A stretch of 64,000 bases of DNA from Lophium mytilinum (lineage: Eukaryota; Ascomycota; Dothideomycetes; Mytilinidiales; Mytilinidiaceae). The stretch covers positions 1,061,520 through 1,125,519 of the forward strand of contig MU004193.1 of the NCBI GenBank assembly GCA_010093605.1, given 5' to 3'. The notes under the pieces were generated by a model. That model did no database searches. It worked only from the letters and a program-made list of their open reading frames with translations, and was not told the DNA's origin. How positions within the stretch are numbered: the first letter of the stretch is position 1; each line of letters starts with the position of its first letter. The translations under genes and the position numbers were made by a program. Of the stretch, positions 54,598 to 64,000 are shown piece after piece.

Positions 54598-55703
54598 TCA
54601 GTCTTCCCCAACGCGGAACAAAGCCTCCACAACCTTGACATCCCTCCCACACCTCTCAAGCGTCTCCTTAACCGCCTCTCCCACACTGACAACTTCCACG
54701 CCGACAAGCTCGTTCTCCACCAAATGCCAAAAGTCCGAATGGCTCTCCTCCTCGTTGAAGTTCGAGTTAACCGTCATTCCCTTCATCCACTTTCCAATGT
54801 CCCCTCTCTTCCCCGCCTCCTCCGCTTCCAGCTTGATCTTCTTCACGTCGACGTGCGTGACCTCGAACTTCCCGACTTGCTCCTCCAGCGCCGCAAGCAA
54901 TGCATTCTGCGACAACCCTTTGACGCCAGAAATAAAGACCGCCCGGTTAAGAATCGGGTCCGGGTTGCGCAGCATGTTCGCCGCTGCGCGTCCCATAACC
55001 GGCAATGGCGTCCAACAAGCCTGATTGTCGCCGGTGCCGTAGATACGAGCCAGACGGTTCGGGATATCGAAGCCCGCGGGACCTTTCGTGAGCCCTGTGA
55101 AACATCAGAACATGCTCAAGCCCCACGAGTTCTCCAAACCAAGAGTATTATAGTAATAGCGATGATGATACTCACACATATCGAAAAAAGGCCCACCATT
55201 CAATGCCGTCCAACTAATTTCGCCCTTCGCACTGCGCTCCTCCAACATCGCCCTCACTGCGATCTTATCCCCCACGAACTGCGCCGGCATGGCGACGTAC
55301 GCCGGGTTGCGGATATCGGAGACATACTCGTCTGCGAAAAAGAGCTTCACGCCTGCCGCGATGGCGGCGTCTAAGAGTAGCTTCTGGGAGTCGAGGCGGA
55401 CGGCGCCGCCGGGGATGCAGATGGCGATGGCATCCTGGCCGCTCAAGGCGGCGATCAAAGAGTCCAGAGAGGTGAAATCTACCTCTGTAACTTTGATATC
55501 CGGGGATTGCGGCGTGTAGGGGGAGTTTGGACGGGTCAAGGCCGTGATGGTGAATTCGGTTGGGTCGGCGAGGAGTTCGGTGATCAGGGCGGTGCCGACG
55601 TTGCCGCGGGGCTGGGAGCTGGGTGGTTAGATGGTGCTGCTTGAGATACTTCCCTGTGGTGGTGAGTTGTTACCCCGACAATGGCGATGGTTTTGATGTG
55701 CAT
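54598..55703 (-). CDS. NmrA-like / isoflavone-reductase-like NAD(P)-binding protein
   Basis: Exons 55703-55674 (30 nt), 55611-55176 and 55094-54598 join to 320 residues. The short first exon encodes MHIKTIAIVG; with exon 2 this gives the Rossmann loop IAIVGPRGNVGTALITELL. The acceptor CTCCCAG was preferred over an AG seven bases earlier because only it keeps frame and motif. LTRPNSPYTPQS (second strand, basic NADP-type residue), DAIAICIPGG, FFADEYVSDIRNP and SWTALNGGPFFDM are typical of the NmrA/isoflavone reductase group of atypical short-chain dehydrogenases. Members reduce small aromatics or act as redox-sensing regulators; which applies here is unknown. Cytosolic by lack of signals. Confidence 0.85.
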
Positions 55704-56571
55704 GGTGATGTTAGGGATTGGATGGGTTTAAAACGTGAATTGATAGGAGATGACTTAATTGATGGATGGATGAGATGAGCAGATGAATTTGGATACTTGG
55801 GACCCTTTTCTTTTATATCGGAGTTTAGTGTAGGTGGTTTACTCGTTCCTTGTGATGCCTGATGGTTGCCTGAGAGGACTCTTACATGGTAGAGAAGCTA
55901 TTCCTAAGGCAGCGCGCTACGGATTCGAATACCCGAATCCGTCGCGATCTCTGCTTCCCCTTAGCCTTTGAGAGAGTCGATTATCAATCTCTATGTCCTA
56001 TTACCGACTAAAGCCTTCATTCAGTAGATGCGTCTGCTCATTGCCTTTCAAGCTGATGTCGTTTCAACCAATTCAACGCAAACCATTTCTCATCGACGAA
56101 AGGTGTAAGTCGCGTTCGAGACCGCCACCACCATGGCACAGAAAGATTGATTCCAAGCCTTTTGAACGTGTTGAGGCAAGCTTATCAGACGCGCAAAGAT
56201 GGAGGAAGAGCTTTGGCGTTCATCTGAACCAAGTCACGTGATGATTCCTCTGACGTGCAATCTTTCTTTCTTAGATCTCTGGACGCTGCATAGCTTTATT
56301 CTAAACACCATCGCATCACGATCTTTAGTGAATCCTGAATAGCTTATCTGGCCGGTTGGATACTCTGTATCTACCTAGGTATCACCAGCCTCGTAATCGT
56401 CAATGCAGGCAGGGCGTTACCTACTAGGGATATTCCAGCTCTCTCCTCTCTCCTCACTCTTCTTCTCTTCAACATCACGATCGTCTCATTCATCTCATTC
56501 ATCTCACTTCAAACTGGAAGACCTGCTAGGTTCATTCGCCGGAAAAGTCAGCTGCATCCAGCGACCTCACC
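55704..56571. other. divergent intergenic region
   Basis: 868 bp between divergent genes. 55932-55953 is a short palindrome (CGGATTCG..CGAATCCG, loop 5-6 nt). A CT-rich leader (56440-56500) precedes the DUF4419 gene. No gene seen. Confidence 0.45.
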
Positions 56572-57765
56572 ATGCCTGTCACCATCAGGCCCAGTCCTGA
56601 ACGTTCGGGGCACAACATCGACCGACCCGTCCACTCTACCGAAGCCCTTCTTTCCAACACATCCGAAGCATGGGCGCCACCCCAAGGATTTTCCGGCAGA
56701 TTCTTCGACACCGGCAAAGAAGCTGAGACTCGGAAGATCCTCGCGTCCTCCTTTGACGACTTGAACGCCAATAGCACCACCCTCCTGATCCCATACGGAA
56801 ACGGGCTAGTTAACGGCATTATCCGCGCCTTCCAGCAAGATCTGCACCTCGTACTGCGACCGGATGATATATGGCTGTCCATCCTCACGCAGTTCAACAT
56901 GTATGTGAACGCGAATGCTGAAAAATTGCGGCGGCTCTTCGTAGCTCATGAAGGGAAGAAAGAGCTTGTTATCGACGTTCGCCCAGCAACTATCGCGCAG
57001 CTCGATTTCGGCAAGCTGTCTCAAGATATGGCCGACCTGATCGGGAAGAACGTCGTGGATCCCGAGCTCAAACGTTGGATCATGCCGCGCTTCACCACCA
57101 CAACCCACGACGATAAATCCGTCGCCGCTATGGTCATGATGGGCACGTTGCAGAAATATTTCGATTACACTGCCCTGGGCGGCTGCGGCTTCCCATCCGT
57201 CACTTTGATGGGCGAGCAGGCAGATTGGGAGGAGATCCTCCGCAGAGTCAAGAGGCTTCCCAGATACGGCCCGGAGACGGCAGAATGGAGCAGCCTGCTC
57301 GTTCCAATCATCAGGCGCTTCATCGCCACCTTCTCTGCCCCAGACTCTCAAGCACTCAAAGACTTCTGGCTTCGCGTTCACCACTCCGCTGGTGTGGATG
57401 GAAGCGGGGAACGCGAGACCTATTCGGGCTGGATCACTGCCTTCTGCTTCTGGCATCACCATAAGTATACCCGGAAGATAATGCGGGTTGAAAGCGTGCC
57501 GCACGATCTGGATGGGGTAGATCGCAAGCAGTTGGTTCTCGACGGCGTCGCTTATCCCATTATTGCGCCGGAGAGCATTCCTGATGGAGTGGTGTCTGTT
57601 CCCGTTAAGGTCAAGGACTTCGCTGAAGAGATCGAGTATGCAACGACGTTCATCGCGGGATCGGTAGGAATGACCGGTATGCCTTCTGGTGGACGGCTTT
57701 CGACTGTTCAGCCAAGGTCTGGATGGTGGATGCTGCAAGATTCCTGCAAGCCGCTGGGGTCCTAA
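56572..57765 (+). CDS. DUF4419 family protein
   Basis: Uninterrupted frame of 397 residues from the ATG at 56572 (CTCACCATGCC context). It shows blocks characteristic of DUF4419: LLIPYGNGLVNGIIRAFQQD, LVLRPDDIWLSILTQFNMYV, IMPRFTTTTHDD, MMGTLQKYFDY and the strongly conserved GGCGFPSVTLMGEQADWEEI, then SGWITAFCFWH and a C-terminal GSVGMTG. The molecular function of this family is unknown; it is widespread in fungi and other eukaryotes. There is no signal peptide or membrane segment. It stands alone on plus, followed by a dehydrogenase relic. Confidence 0.85.
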   Translation: MPVTIRPSPERSGHNIDRPVHSTEALLSNTSEAWAPPQGFSGRFFDTGKEAETRKILASSFDDLNANSTTLLIPYGNGLVNGIIRAFQQDLHLVLRPDDIWLSILTQFNMYVNANAEKLRRLFVAHEGKKELVIDVRPATIAQLDFGKLSQDMADLIGKNVVDPELKRWIMPRFTTTTHDDKSVAAMVMMGTLQKYFDYTALGGCGFPSVTLMGEQADWEEILRRVKRLPRYGPETAEWSSLLVPIIRRFIATFSAPDSQALKDFWLRVHHSAGVDGSGERETYSGWITAFCFWHHHKYTRKIMRVESVPHDLDGVDRKQLVLDGVAYPIIAPESIPDGVVSVPVKVKDFAEEIEYATTFIAGSVGMTGMPSGGRLSTVQPRSGWWMLQDSCKPLGS

Positions 57766-57948
57766 ACGTGCACTTTCTACAGACAATACCCCTCTCCCGA
57801 CTCGTGGATCTCAGTTGGGCCTTCCTGCTCTCTATATCATGCCCATCCGGAAATCATTATGGGCGGCGGGTCATGAGGGCTTATCAAAGTGCGCACAAAC
57901 CAAATAGTTGCAATTTGAAGGGCGGTATACCTTGTCTTATTAGTCCAA

Positions 57949-58137
57949 AACCCAATCTCAAGGTTATCGGGCTTTCTACCGCAGGCTATCAAAATTATCT
58001 GGGAGAATAAGATTCTCATTGGGCGGAAGGGCCAGGCGGGAGAGCTCAAGAGAGCTTTTTCATATTTGGCCAGTGATGCGTCGAGTTATGCTACTGGAGG
58101 GGACATTATGGTCGACCGGGGTTATTGCTTGCCTTGA
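57949..58137 (+). pseudogene. 3' relic of a short-chain dehydrogenase/reductase gene
   Basis: A 62-codon frame ending in TGA at 58135-58137 reads as the C-terminus of a classical SDR: KIIWENKILIGRKGQAGELK followed by YLASDASSYATGGDIMVDRG and YCLP. The helix-strand pair 'R-G-x-x-x-EL' and 'YLASDaSsYtTG.d..VDGGY' is a hallmark of the family, with Arg replacing the usual Gly. The upstream 150-180 bp carry stops and no Rossmann fold or Tyr-x3-Lys motif. It is therefore a fragment, left by deletion or transposition, and not a working enzyme. Confidence 0.75.
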
Positions 58138-58454
58138 GAGGGGATGAATGGCTGGTTGGGTATGCTTTCTGGAGGATGTGTTTTCGGCCGATTTCTACTA
58201 TCTCTTGATTCTGGATCTCGATTGCGGGTCATCTGCTAAGTTCTGGATTATATAGTCTCAAAGCGCTTTGCTCCAGGCTTCCTTTTTTAATGAAAGTTGC
58301 GACTCTCAGGCCGCTACACCGTTGCTTGAAGTGAGTTCCCCAACTTGAACGCATCCCACAGAGTCTGGTTATGGATTGTGGATTCATAACAAGGCCGTTA
58401 AGAATTAACATGTCTCATGTAACGGCTTCTAGACTATGAGGTGCATTCCAATAT

Positions 58455-60089
58455 CTACAATGGATCCCCCTTATCTGCATAGTACTTCTCAGACTGCAAT
58501 CTCCTCGCTTCTGACGATTCAATGGCCTTCTTTACCATTTCCAGTTCCTCTTCCATCTCTTTCTTCACAGTAACAGCATTCGGCCGCAGCTCACGCATCC
58601 GCTGCTTGATCAAGGCAAGGTGCTCCTTCTCCTGCACTAGAAACTCGTTCGACCTAGCAACACTCTCCTGCTCCCGCTCCCGTTCACCATGCCTCGGTAA
58701 CGGCGTACAGCCTCGTTCAGCACACAGCCGGTCGACTTCGTTCCTCGAGCTCTGGACGGCTGTGTCGAGGAAGATCAATTTTGCTTCTTGGATCTTGAGG
58801 TCCTTCCTGAAGCCCTCTTTCTGCTCCGCCGTCGTGTCCTTTGAAGCAATCCAACTACGGGTCCCACTTATGCTGCTGTGCTGCGACTCCAACACCGATT
58901 CCAACTCTCGCAACTCCCAGAGCGGTAGATCCTCATCCGTCAAACATACACCGCCAGGACAGAGCCTCTCAGCCTTCAACTCTGCCTTCTGAAGATTCCG
59001 GATCCGTCTTTGATCGTTATAATCCTCTTTCCAAAGCGCGAACTCAATAGAATCCCGCTGATCGTCCGTCTCTGCCAAACTAAGATCATGGCGTAGGCGC
59101 TCAATGCGCAGATCGGCATATTTACCCCAGCTCTTTAGCGTCTCCACCTCCTGTAGAGGCTGCTCGGAAGAATATTTGCACCGATTCCTCGCTTCCAACC
59201 GCACCATCCCAACCTCAAAAGCATCACTATCAAAACTCCCAGGCCATCCACACTTCCTATAAAGCGCCCTCAACGCCTCCTCCTCCCAGAACCCGGAACT
59301 GTGCTCCCCACCCCCAGGGATCTCCTCCAGGCTCACATAACGCGCGACCACATCCCTCAAGAAGTCCCCCGCAGGCCGACTGGGCACATGGTCATAGTTC
59401 ATCCGATTCGCCGACACCGGCTCCCCGGCCTCGACATCCCTAAGCGCCCAGTCCGTACTCTCGCCGGACTCCTGATCGATGATCCAGATGCGATGTTTGC
59501 GCGCATCGTAGATGATCACGCTCTGGTGGTTCCCCAGCAAGCTCAGCGGCGTCACCCACGGGCGGATGTACTCGCCGTCCTCGCCGTCCCAGTCGCCCTT
59601 ACCGCCGTTGCTCTCCCACCCCGAGTACAGCGGGTCCCGGCTCTGCCGCACGTCGTCTTCGGCGCGGAAGTCGGCGAATTCGCCGCCGTGGATGAAGTCG
59701 GGGCTCTCGACCGCAGTCTTGTCCACGTACGGTAGTAGCTGGTGGAGGCGGATGACGAGCGGGTCCAATGAGTACTCGGCGGCGAGGGTGAGGTTGATGC
59801 CTGGGTTGGTGTGCGGGGCGCGCTTGATGGCCGAGGCGGGCATGTAGCGCATTTTGGCGAGCGTGGTGTAGATCTCGTCCATCAAGTCGGCGACTTCCTG
59901 GAGGTTGGCCTCGGCGCTTGGGCGGGGCGTGGGGATGGTGGACATGATGGAGGCGGAGTTGTTGTAGACGACCAAGAGCACTAGGACGAGAAGAATGAGA
60001 AAGGTTCGTAGACGTGGTGTTCGGCGTCGGGGGAGTGGGTTTGAGGTTGGATTTGGGAGTGGTGAGTATCGTTTTGTATGGCTGGACAT
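58455..60089 (-). CDS. hypothetical single-pass membrane protein with coiled coils
   Basis: Uninterrupted frame of 544 residues. A basic, proline-rich N-terminus (1-28) is followed by one membrane helix (FLILLVLVLLVV, ~30-41), giving a type II topology with a large lumenal or extracellular part. The middle has DGEYIRPWVTPLSLLGNHQS and IIYDARKHRIWIIDQESGES. The last 250 residues are Glu/Lys/Arg-rich and helical with paired cysteines (LCPGGVCL, LCAERGCT). I do not recognise a named family; it has the look of an ascomycete-restricted protein. The adjacent ~161-bp repeat array begins about 270 bp upstream of its start. Confidence 0.65.
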   Translation of the reverse strand: MSSHTKRYSPLPNPTSNPLPRRRTPRLRTFLILLVLVLLVVYNNSASIMSTIPTPRPSAEANLQEVADLMDEIYTTLAKMRYMPASAIKRAPHTNPGINLTLAAEYSLDPLVIRLHQLLPYVDKTAVESPDFIHGGEFADFRAEDDVRQSRDPLYSGWESNGGKGDWDGEDGEYIRPWVTPLSLLGNHQSVIIYDARKHRIWIIDQESGESTDWALRDVEAGEPVSANRMNYDHVPSRPAGDFLRDVVARYVSLEEIPGGGEHSSGFWEEEALRALYRKCGWPGSFDSDAFEVGMVRLEARNRCKYSSEQPLQEVETLKSWGKYADLRIERLRHDLSLAETDDQRDSIEFALWKEDYNDQRRIRNLQKAELKAERLCPGGVCLTDEDLPLWELRELESVLESQHSSISGTRSWIASKDTTAEQKEGFRKDLKIQEAKLIFLDTAVQSSRNEVDRLCAERGCTPLPRHGEREREQESVARSNEFLVQEKEHLALIKQRMRELRPNAVTVKKEMEEELEMVKKAIESSEARRLQSEKYYADKGDPL

Positions 60090-60356
60090 CGTTACGTCGT
60101 AAAAGGGTATAAATTTGGCTGTTCGTGCTTACATATGCACCTAGTGGATTGCAGTCTCTACCAGTCCAAGTAAAATGTAGCGATCTGGACCTTTTTATCT
60201 TGGGTTTGCGAGTTGCGCGACATCTGCGATGTGGGAGTGCACTCATGTTGTTGAAGAAAAAGTACCCCTGACGCCACGTCCTAGCGGCCTAGCGGCACAG
60301 CGGGTGGCGGGTACTATTTTCATCCGATCTACCAACAGCACAGACCACACAGGCAA
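60090..60356. promoter_or_regulatory. upstream region of the hypothetical membrane protein gene
   Basis: 267 bp between the start of the minus-strand gene and the tandem array. It should contain the core promoter. No TATA box was recognised. Confidence 0.3.
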
Positions 60357-61163
60357 TCTGATATACAGTCACAAGAACTTGACATTACGTGTATCCAAAC
60401 TTCAACCTGCCAGGAGCGTCTTTAGGGCGTATAACACTGTGCAGTCCAAATGCTAGATTGCTGCGATCTCGTGTGGTCTTCCAAATTGGAGTAATATTGT
60501 ATAGCTAGTAACAGGGTCTAATATACGTTCTCGAGATCATAACATTGCAAGAACCTAGTACCTGACTATGCCAGGGGCATATTCAGGGTATATCAGGGTG
60601 CGCAAATCGAAAGCCCGATAGCTACGATTTCAAAGATAGTTAGAATTATAGGCTAAGTAGCGAGCAAACATCAGCCAGTCTAATATGCAGTGTCAAGAAC
60701 TTTACATCGCGTGTATCTAGACTTCAACCATGCCAAGGGAGTCTTCAAGGTTTATTGAGGCGGGCAAAGTGAATTAAAGGAGGCTTCAATGTGCAGTCAT
60801 ATTCAAAACCATAGCCTTATCGTCTAGCTATCAACGACGTTCTAATATGCACACTCAAGAATGTGACATCGCATGTCTCCGAACTTCAATTAGGCGAGGG
60901 GCGCCTTTGTGGCATATCGAAGTGTGCAGAGTGAGATAAACATAGCTTCAATATCTAGTTGTAGTCAAAACCATTGCTTTATCGCCAAGGTACCAATCCC
61001 GTCCTGATATAGAGGCCCCAGAACATGACATCACGTGCACCCAAAAATCAATAGCGTAAGAGGCGTCTTCACGGTATAACAGAATGTGCAATACGAGAAG
61101 GAGATAGCTATTATTTCCAATGGCAATTACATCCATTGAAGGAAATTGCAACAAGTAACAAAA
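60357..61163. repeat. degenerate tandem array, five units of ~161 bp
   Basis: Units start at about 60357, 60517, 60679, 60841 and 61002 (spacings 160, 162, 162 and 161). Each opens with TCTAATATGCA or a variant. A CAAGAACTTGACAT-like block and a CGTGTATCCAAACTTCAA-like block follow, then a TCTTCAGGGTATA-like block about 65 nt in and GTGTGCAGAGTGA near 85. The third and fourth units are most alike. Units differ at many positions, so the array is old. A weak sixth unit may begin near 61164. No open frame spans it. Confidence 0.8.
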
Positions 61164-61299
61164 GTAGATATTGTCCCAAAAGCCCCTACATGCCGTAGGA
61201 GCTACCTCAACACCCTTAGCGGGTACACAACGTCCAAGAAACAAGAAGAAACACCACAAGTCGTCTACTAAAACCCGAAGAAAGACCCCAAATTGCCGC

Positions 61300-62539
61300 C
61301 TAGAGCCCGAAGAATTCCCCAAAGACGCCGCAGACCAACCACCCAAACCAACAAAAGCAACCACACAACCGCCAAAACAAGCACCAAAGCTCCCACGACA
61401 CCCCCTCCACCCACCCGCCCACCTCCCACGTACCCAAGCACGCCGCGGCCACACCCAGCACCCCCAAAACGCCCCCAAGAACCCACAGAACCCTCAACTC
61501 CCCCTTTACTGCCAACTCTGCCCGCAAATGTGCCCTCAGCCTGCGGTTCTTCTCCCATTTCTCCAGGGACATCTTCCCCTTCTCTACCCACGCTCTCTCT
61601 GTTTCTTCCAACTTCTTCCACTTTTCAGCCCCATCCACTACGCCTCGTGCCACACAGACGCGGAAATTCACCTCCACGTCCGGGTAGCACGAGGCGTAGT
61701 GCATCTCGCGCGTAAAAGCGACTTCAACCACACAAGCGTGCGAGCACGCCGTCTCGATGCGGTCGGAGCCAAGGACGAAGAAACGACGCGCGGAGGGGTG
61801 GATCTTCCGGTTACACGCGAAGCACGGGATCTTCGGGCGGGCGAGGACGGGGTCGGTGCGGGCGGCGTGGGCGAGGGTGGCGACGACGAGGGCGGCGATG
61901 ATGGCGAAGATGAGGAGGAAGAGGGCGGTGTCGGCGTTTCTTTTGACCCATAGGAGGACGCGGAGGGTGGTGAGGATGTCGGAGCGAAAGGCGGAGAGGT
62001 TGGTGGTAAATTCTTCATAAAGGGCAGGTAGCGTTGCGTTGAAGGCTGCGAAAAGGATCGAGGGGGTGGTGACGAGTGCTCCAAGAAGGACACGGAGAGC
62101 GGCGACGAAAGCTCCAAAGATGACCGAGGAAGCGGCGACGAGGGGGGCCACGACGTGCCGATTGAGAAACGGGAGCGCGGAGAAGTATCCAACGATATGG
62201 CCCTTGATGATGATGAAAGCGGCGAAAGAGGCGAGGAATTGGTCCATCTTCGCGCAGAAGCGGTCACGCTTTGCTGGGACTATAGCAGCGAAGCGGCAGA
62301 AGAGGTAGGTGGCGGCGTGGAGGAAGATGTAGATGTTGAGGAATAAGATGAGCCAGTCTACGAGCCACAGCGTATGCTCAGGGTCCGCCAAGAAGTAAAT
62401 ACCGGTGGTCTAAGTTTTGTTAGAAACGTTCAAATTGAACTGGTATCCCTGGAGGGCCTAAATCGTAACTTACGTCGAGGTCCTCTGCTGCCACGAACAT
62501 AGCTTGGAGGGCGCTTCCGTACGAGACGTAGGCAGTCAT
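61300..62539 (-). CDS. hypothetical multi-pass membrane protein with CxxC motif
   Basis: Exons 62539-62474 (66 nt) and 62409-61300 (intron 64 nt, GTAAGT..ACTTAG) give 391 residues. The first exon encodes MTAYVSYGSALQAMFVAAED; without it the frame has only a TTG start. Hydrophobic segments occur near residues 35-60, 75-95, 105-125 and 175-195, and two more at the C-terminus (~330-385), so it is polytopic. A central soluble loop has CFACNRKIHPSARRFF and SHACVVEVAF, two Cys pairs that could bind metal. Charged helices separate it from the last membrane segments. The family is not recognised. Confidence 0.65.
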
Positions 62540-63907
62540 GATGATGAAGATTTTGACGTGATTTGAGAGCTTGAAGAAGATGAACTAGTCGAGACGACGC
62601 AGCTTGAGGCCAGCTCAAGGAGAAAAGGCTACTGCAATTGAGATTTTGAAGGAAGTCAGAAAGTCAAGAGATGTAGCGCGGTATGAACGGTTTCAATGAG
62701 ATGGAGGGAAGCTGAGAATATATAGTCGAAAGGTTTGGAAATCGCGCTAACACGCACAATACCTATTCAAATGTGACTATTATCGAGGCGGGAAGCCGAT
62801 CGAAAGTGAAGTGGGAGGGTGGTGAAGTTTTTGAATGGGAGGACAATAGGATTATTGCTAGCGTGAATTGTCGATTCACCCTATTATCAGGTATACTACT
62901 GTCAACCTCACAATACCGAGCACGCCCTTTTACCACTGTTTGGAATGCCTCCGTGGGTTCTCTAAATTGTAAGCCCGATGTCAAATTTGGTGCAATGGGA
63001 ATTGAGCTGCCCTTTGACCGGCCTGACGGCCGCCTATAAGGCTCCTCCCGACAGTGGTGTCTAGCTTCCAAGCGTGGCAGTCATTTAGTGGTTTTCCGGT
63101 GGTGCAATTTCTTTGCGAACGGATTTCAGACAGCTTTTGGGCGACGTTTGGCGTTTTGGTCAAGTGTTTGGAGGGCCCTAGGGTCAACATTACCGAGAGG
63201 AGCATGATGTCAAGTCCCTATAATCGTGAGTTAGGAGCGGAAATATAGAGCGCTTCAAGTCAACCCAATGACGAGTTACGTCACAATTGTAATCTGAACG
63301 AGGAGTGAGCTCTCGCCGATTTGACAAACCTGTAAACCAGCCGAGCGCCCCGCGGAGAATCATTCACTTCCCCCTAGGCCGCCAAAACATCCGACTTTAC
63401 GGTTCTCTCTCAACCAGCAAAACAAGTTTTCTTCGCAATTCTTTGGGTTCAGCCACAACTCTTACCCCGCTCGCTGAGAATTGTCGTTGCATGAGGCTTC
63501 TGCGCCCCAATCGCGCCAGCTCAACGCGTCCTCGTATTCATGCGCGGGATCGCGGCGTCAGGCGATAACGCGCCGAGTTCGCGTTGACTCATTGCCTGCC
63601 TGAAAGCACCGAGCAAGGGCCTTACACGTCCAATCGTGGACGAATACGCGCGCCTCAAAATGTGCTGAGGCCGTCATTGGAGAGAAGCGTGCGGAGAAGA
63701 CTTCATGATTAGTTATCTGGCTTTCAGAAGACGAAGTATGAAGGAGAGAGATGATGTATAAAGAGGTTGGGATGGAATGCGGCGAGGGAGGGACAAAGCC
63801 TTCGGATTGAGAGTCTCTGAACACCCAAGAAAATCACTGTCAGCCGATATTCGTCTCTACGCATAGAACTCCAGGCTTCCAAACGATAGTTCTTTACCTA
63901 GGTCAAC
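62540..63907. other. divergent intergenic region
   Basis: 1.37 kb between divergent genes. Short frames at 62763-63071 and 63305-63824 overlap on both strands and have no recognisable content. It should contain both promoters. Confidence 0.45.
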
Positions 63908-64000
63908 ATGTCTTCCGAACATCAAGCAGCCAGCATGCCCAGAGAAGGTGCCCTGTGCTGGGTTGAGTTCCTCGCTCATGACGTCCCAAAGCTCAAGGTA
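63908..64000 (+). CDS. VOC-superfamily (glyoxalase/dioxygenase-like) protein, 5' end only
   Basis: The ATG at 63908 opens a frame of 31 codons that runs off the window. After ~12 residues it reads REGALCWVEFLAHDVPKLK, which matches the first beta-strand of vicinal-oxygen-chelate proteins ('G...WvEi...D...a..FY'). The sequence ends AAG GTA, which may be a splice donor. These metal-binding proteins include glyoxalases, dioxygenases and fosfomycin or bleomycin resistance proteins; the subtype cannot be told from this fragment. Confidence 0.55.
   Translation, partial: MSSEHQAASMPREGALCWVEFLAHDVPKLKV

Noticed and set aside
55905-55960. Possible tRNA gene, from a TTCGAAT word and GC-rich arms
   Set aside because: The sequence folds as a simple palindrome (CGGATTCG/CGAATCCG); no cloverleaf with acceptor and anticodon arms could be drawn.
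1-64000. CRISPR arrays, bacterial-type operons or phage systems
   Set aside because: The spliced eukaryotic gene structures throughout exclude them; none of the repeats has a repeat-spacer pattern.

Overview
The window looks like a chromosome segment from a filamentous ascomycete (Pezizomycotina, probably a Dothideomycete). Genes carry short introns, mostly 45-75 nt, with GT..AG ends and CTAAC-like branch points. There are three heterokaryon-incompatibility (HET) genes, secreted feruloyl-esterase, intradiol dioxygenase and small cysteine-rich proteins, and a fused mitochondrial transhydrogenase. Intergenic repeats are TpA-rich in a way that suggests repeat-induced point mutation (RIP). The class assignment is inference. 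One assembly gap of 55 N lies at 33453-33507.

Layout. 0-6 kb: the C-terminus of one HET protein, a complete three-exon HET gene, and nudE (dynein/LIS1 partner). 8.6-15.7 kb: acetyl-CoA carboxylase, four exons, 2287 residues. 17-31 kb: secreted intradiol dioxygenase, a charged hypothetical, an epoxide-hydrolase-like enzyme, two hypotheticals, a second complete HET gene, a tannase/feruloyl esterase and an 8-cysteine secreted protein. 29.9-37 kb: a repeat-rich island holding two copies of a dispersed repeat, a tandem CACGTG-bearing repeat across the gap, a kinase-like gene with one in-frame stop, a PAN/apple-like secreted protein and an inverted copy of the same repeat. 37-42 kb: a seven-exon acyl-CoA synthetase and a serine carboxypeptidase whose second intron lacks an AG acceptor. 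43-55.7 kb: a palindromic/tandem repeat cluster, proton-translocating NAD(P) transhydrogenase, a DHA1-type MFS transporter, a D-2-hydroxyacid dehydrogenase, an eIF2-beta-like paralog, a 255-bp MITE and an NmrA-like protein. 56-64 kb: a DUF4419 protein, the 3' relic of a short-chain dehydrogenase, two membrane proteins separated by a degenerate ~161-bp tandem array, and the first exon of a VOC/glyoxalase-like gene.

The genes do not form an obvious biosynthetic cluster. ACC (malonyl-CoA), the transhydrogenase (NADPH) and the acyl-CoA synthetase share lipid metabolism only in a general sense and are far apart. The most unusual items are the ~161-bp array, the MITE with a perfect 5-bp target duplication, the inverted repeats bracketing the kinase relic and PAN gene, the 4-nt microexon and GC-AG intron in the transhydrogenase gene, the apparent GT..CG intron in the carboxypeptidase gene, and the divergent eIF2-beta paralog with an enlarged zinc finger. 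I found no single system that I could call new with confidence. All exon joins were worked out by eye from splice signals, reading frame and family motifs.
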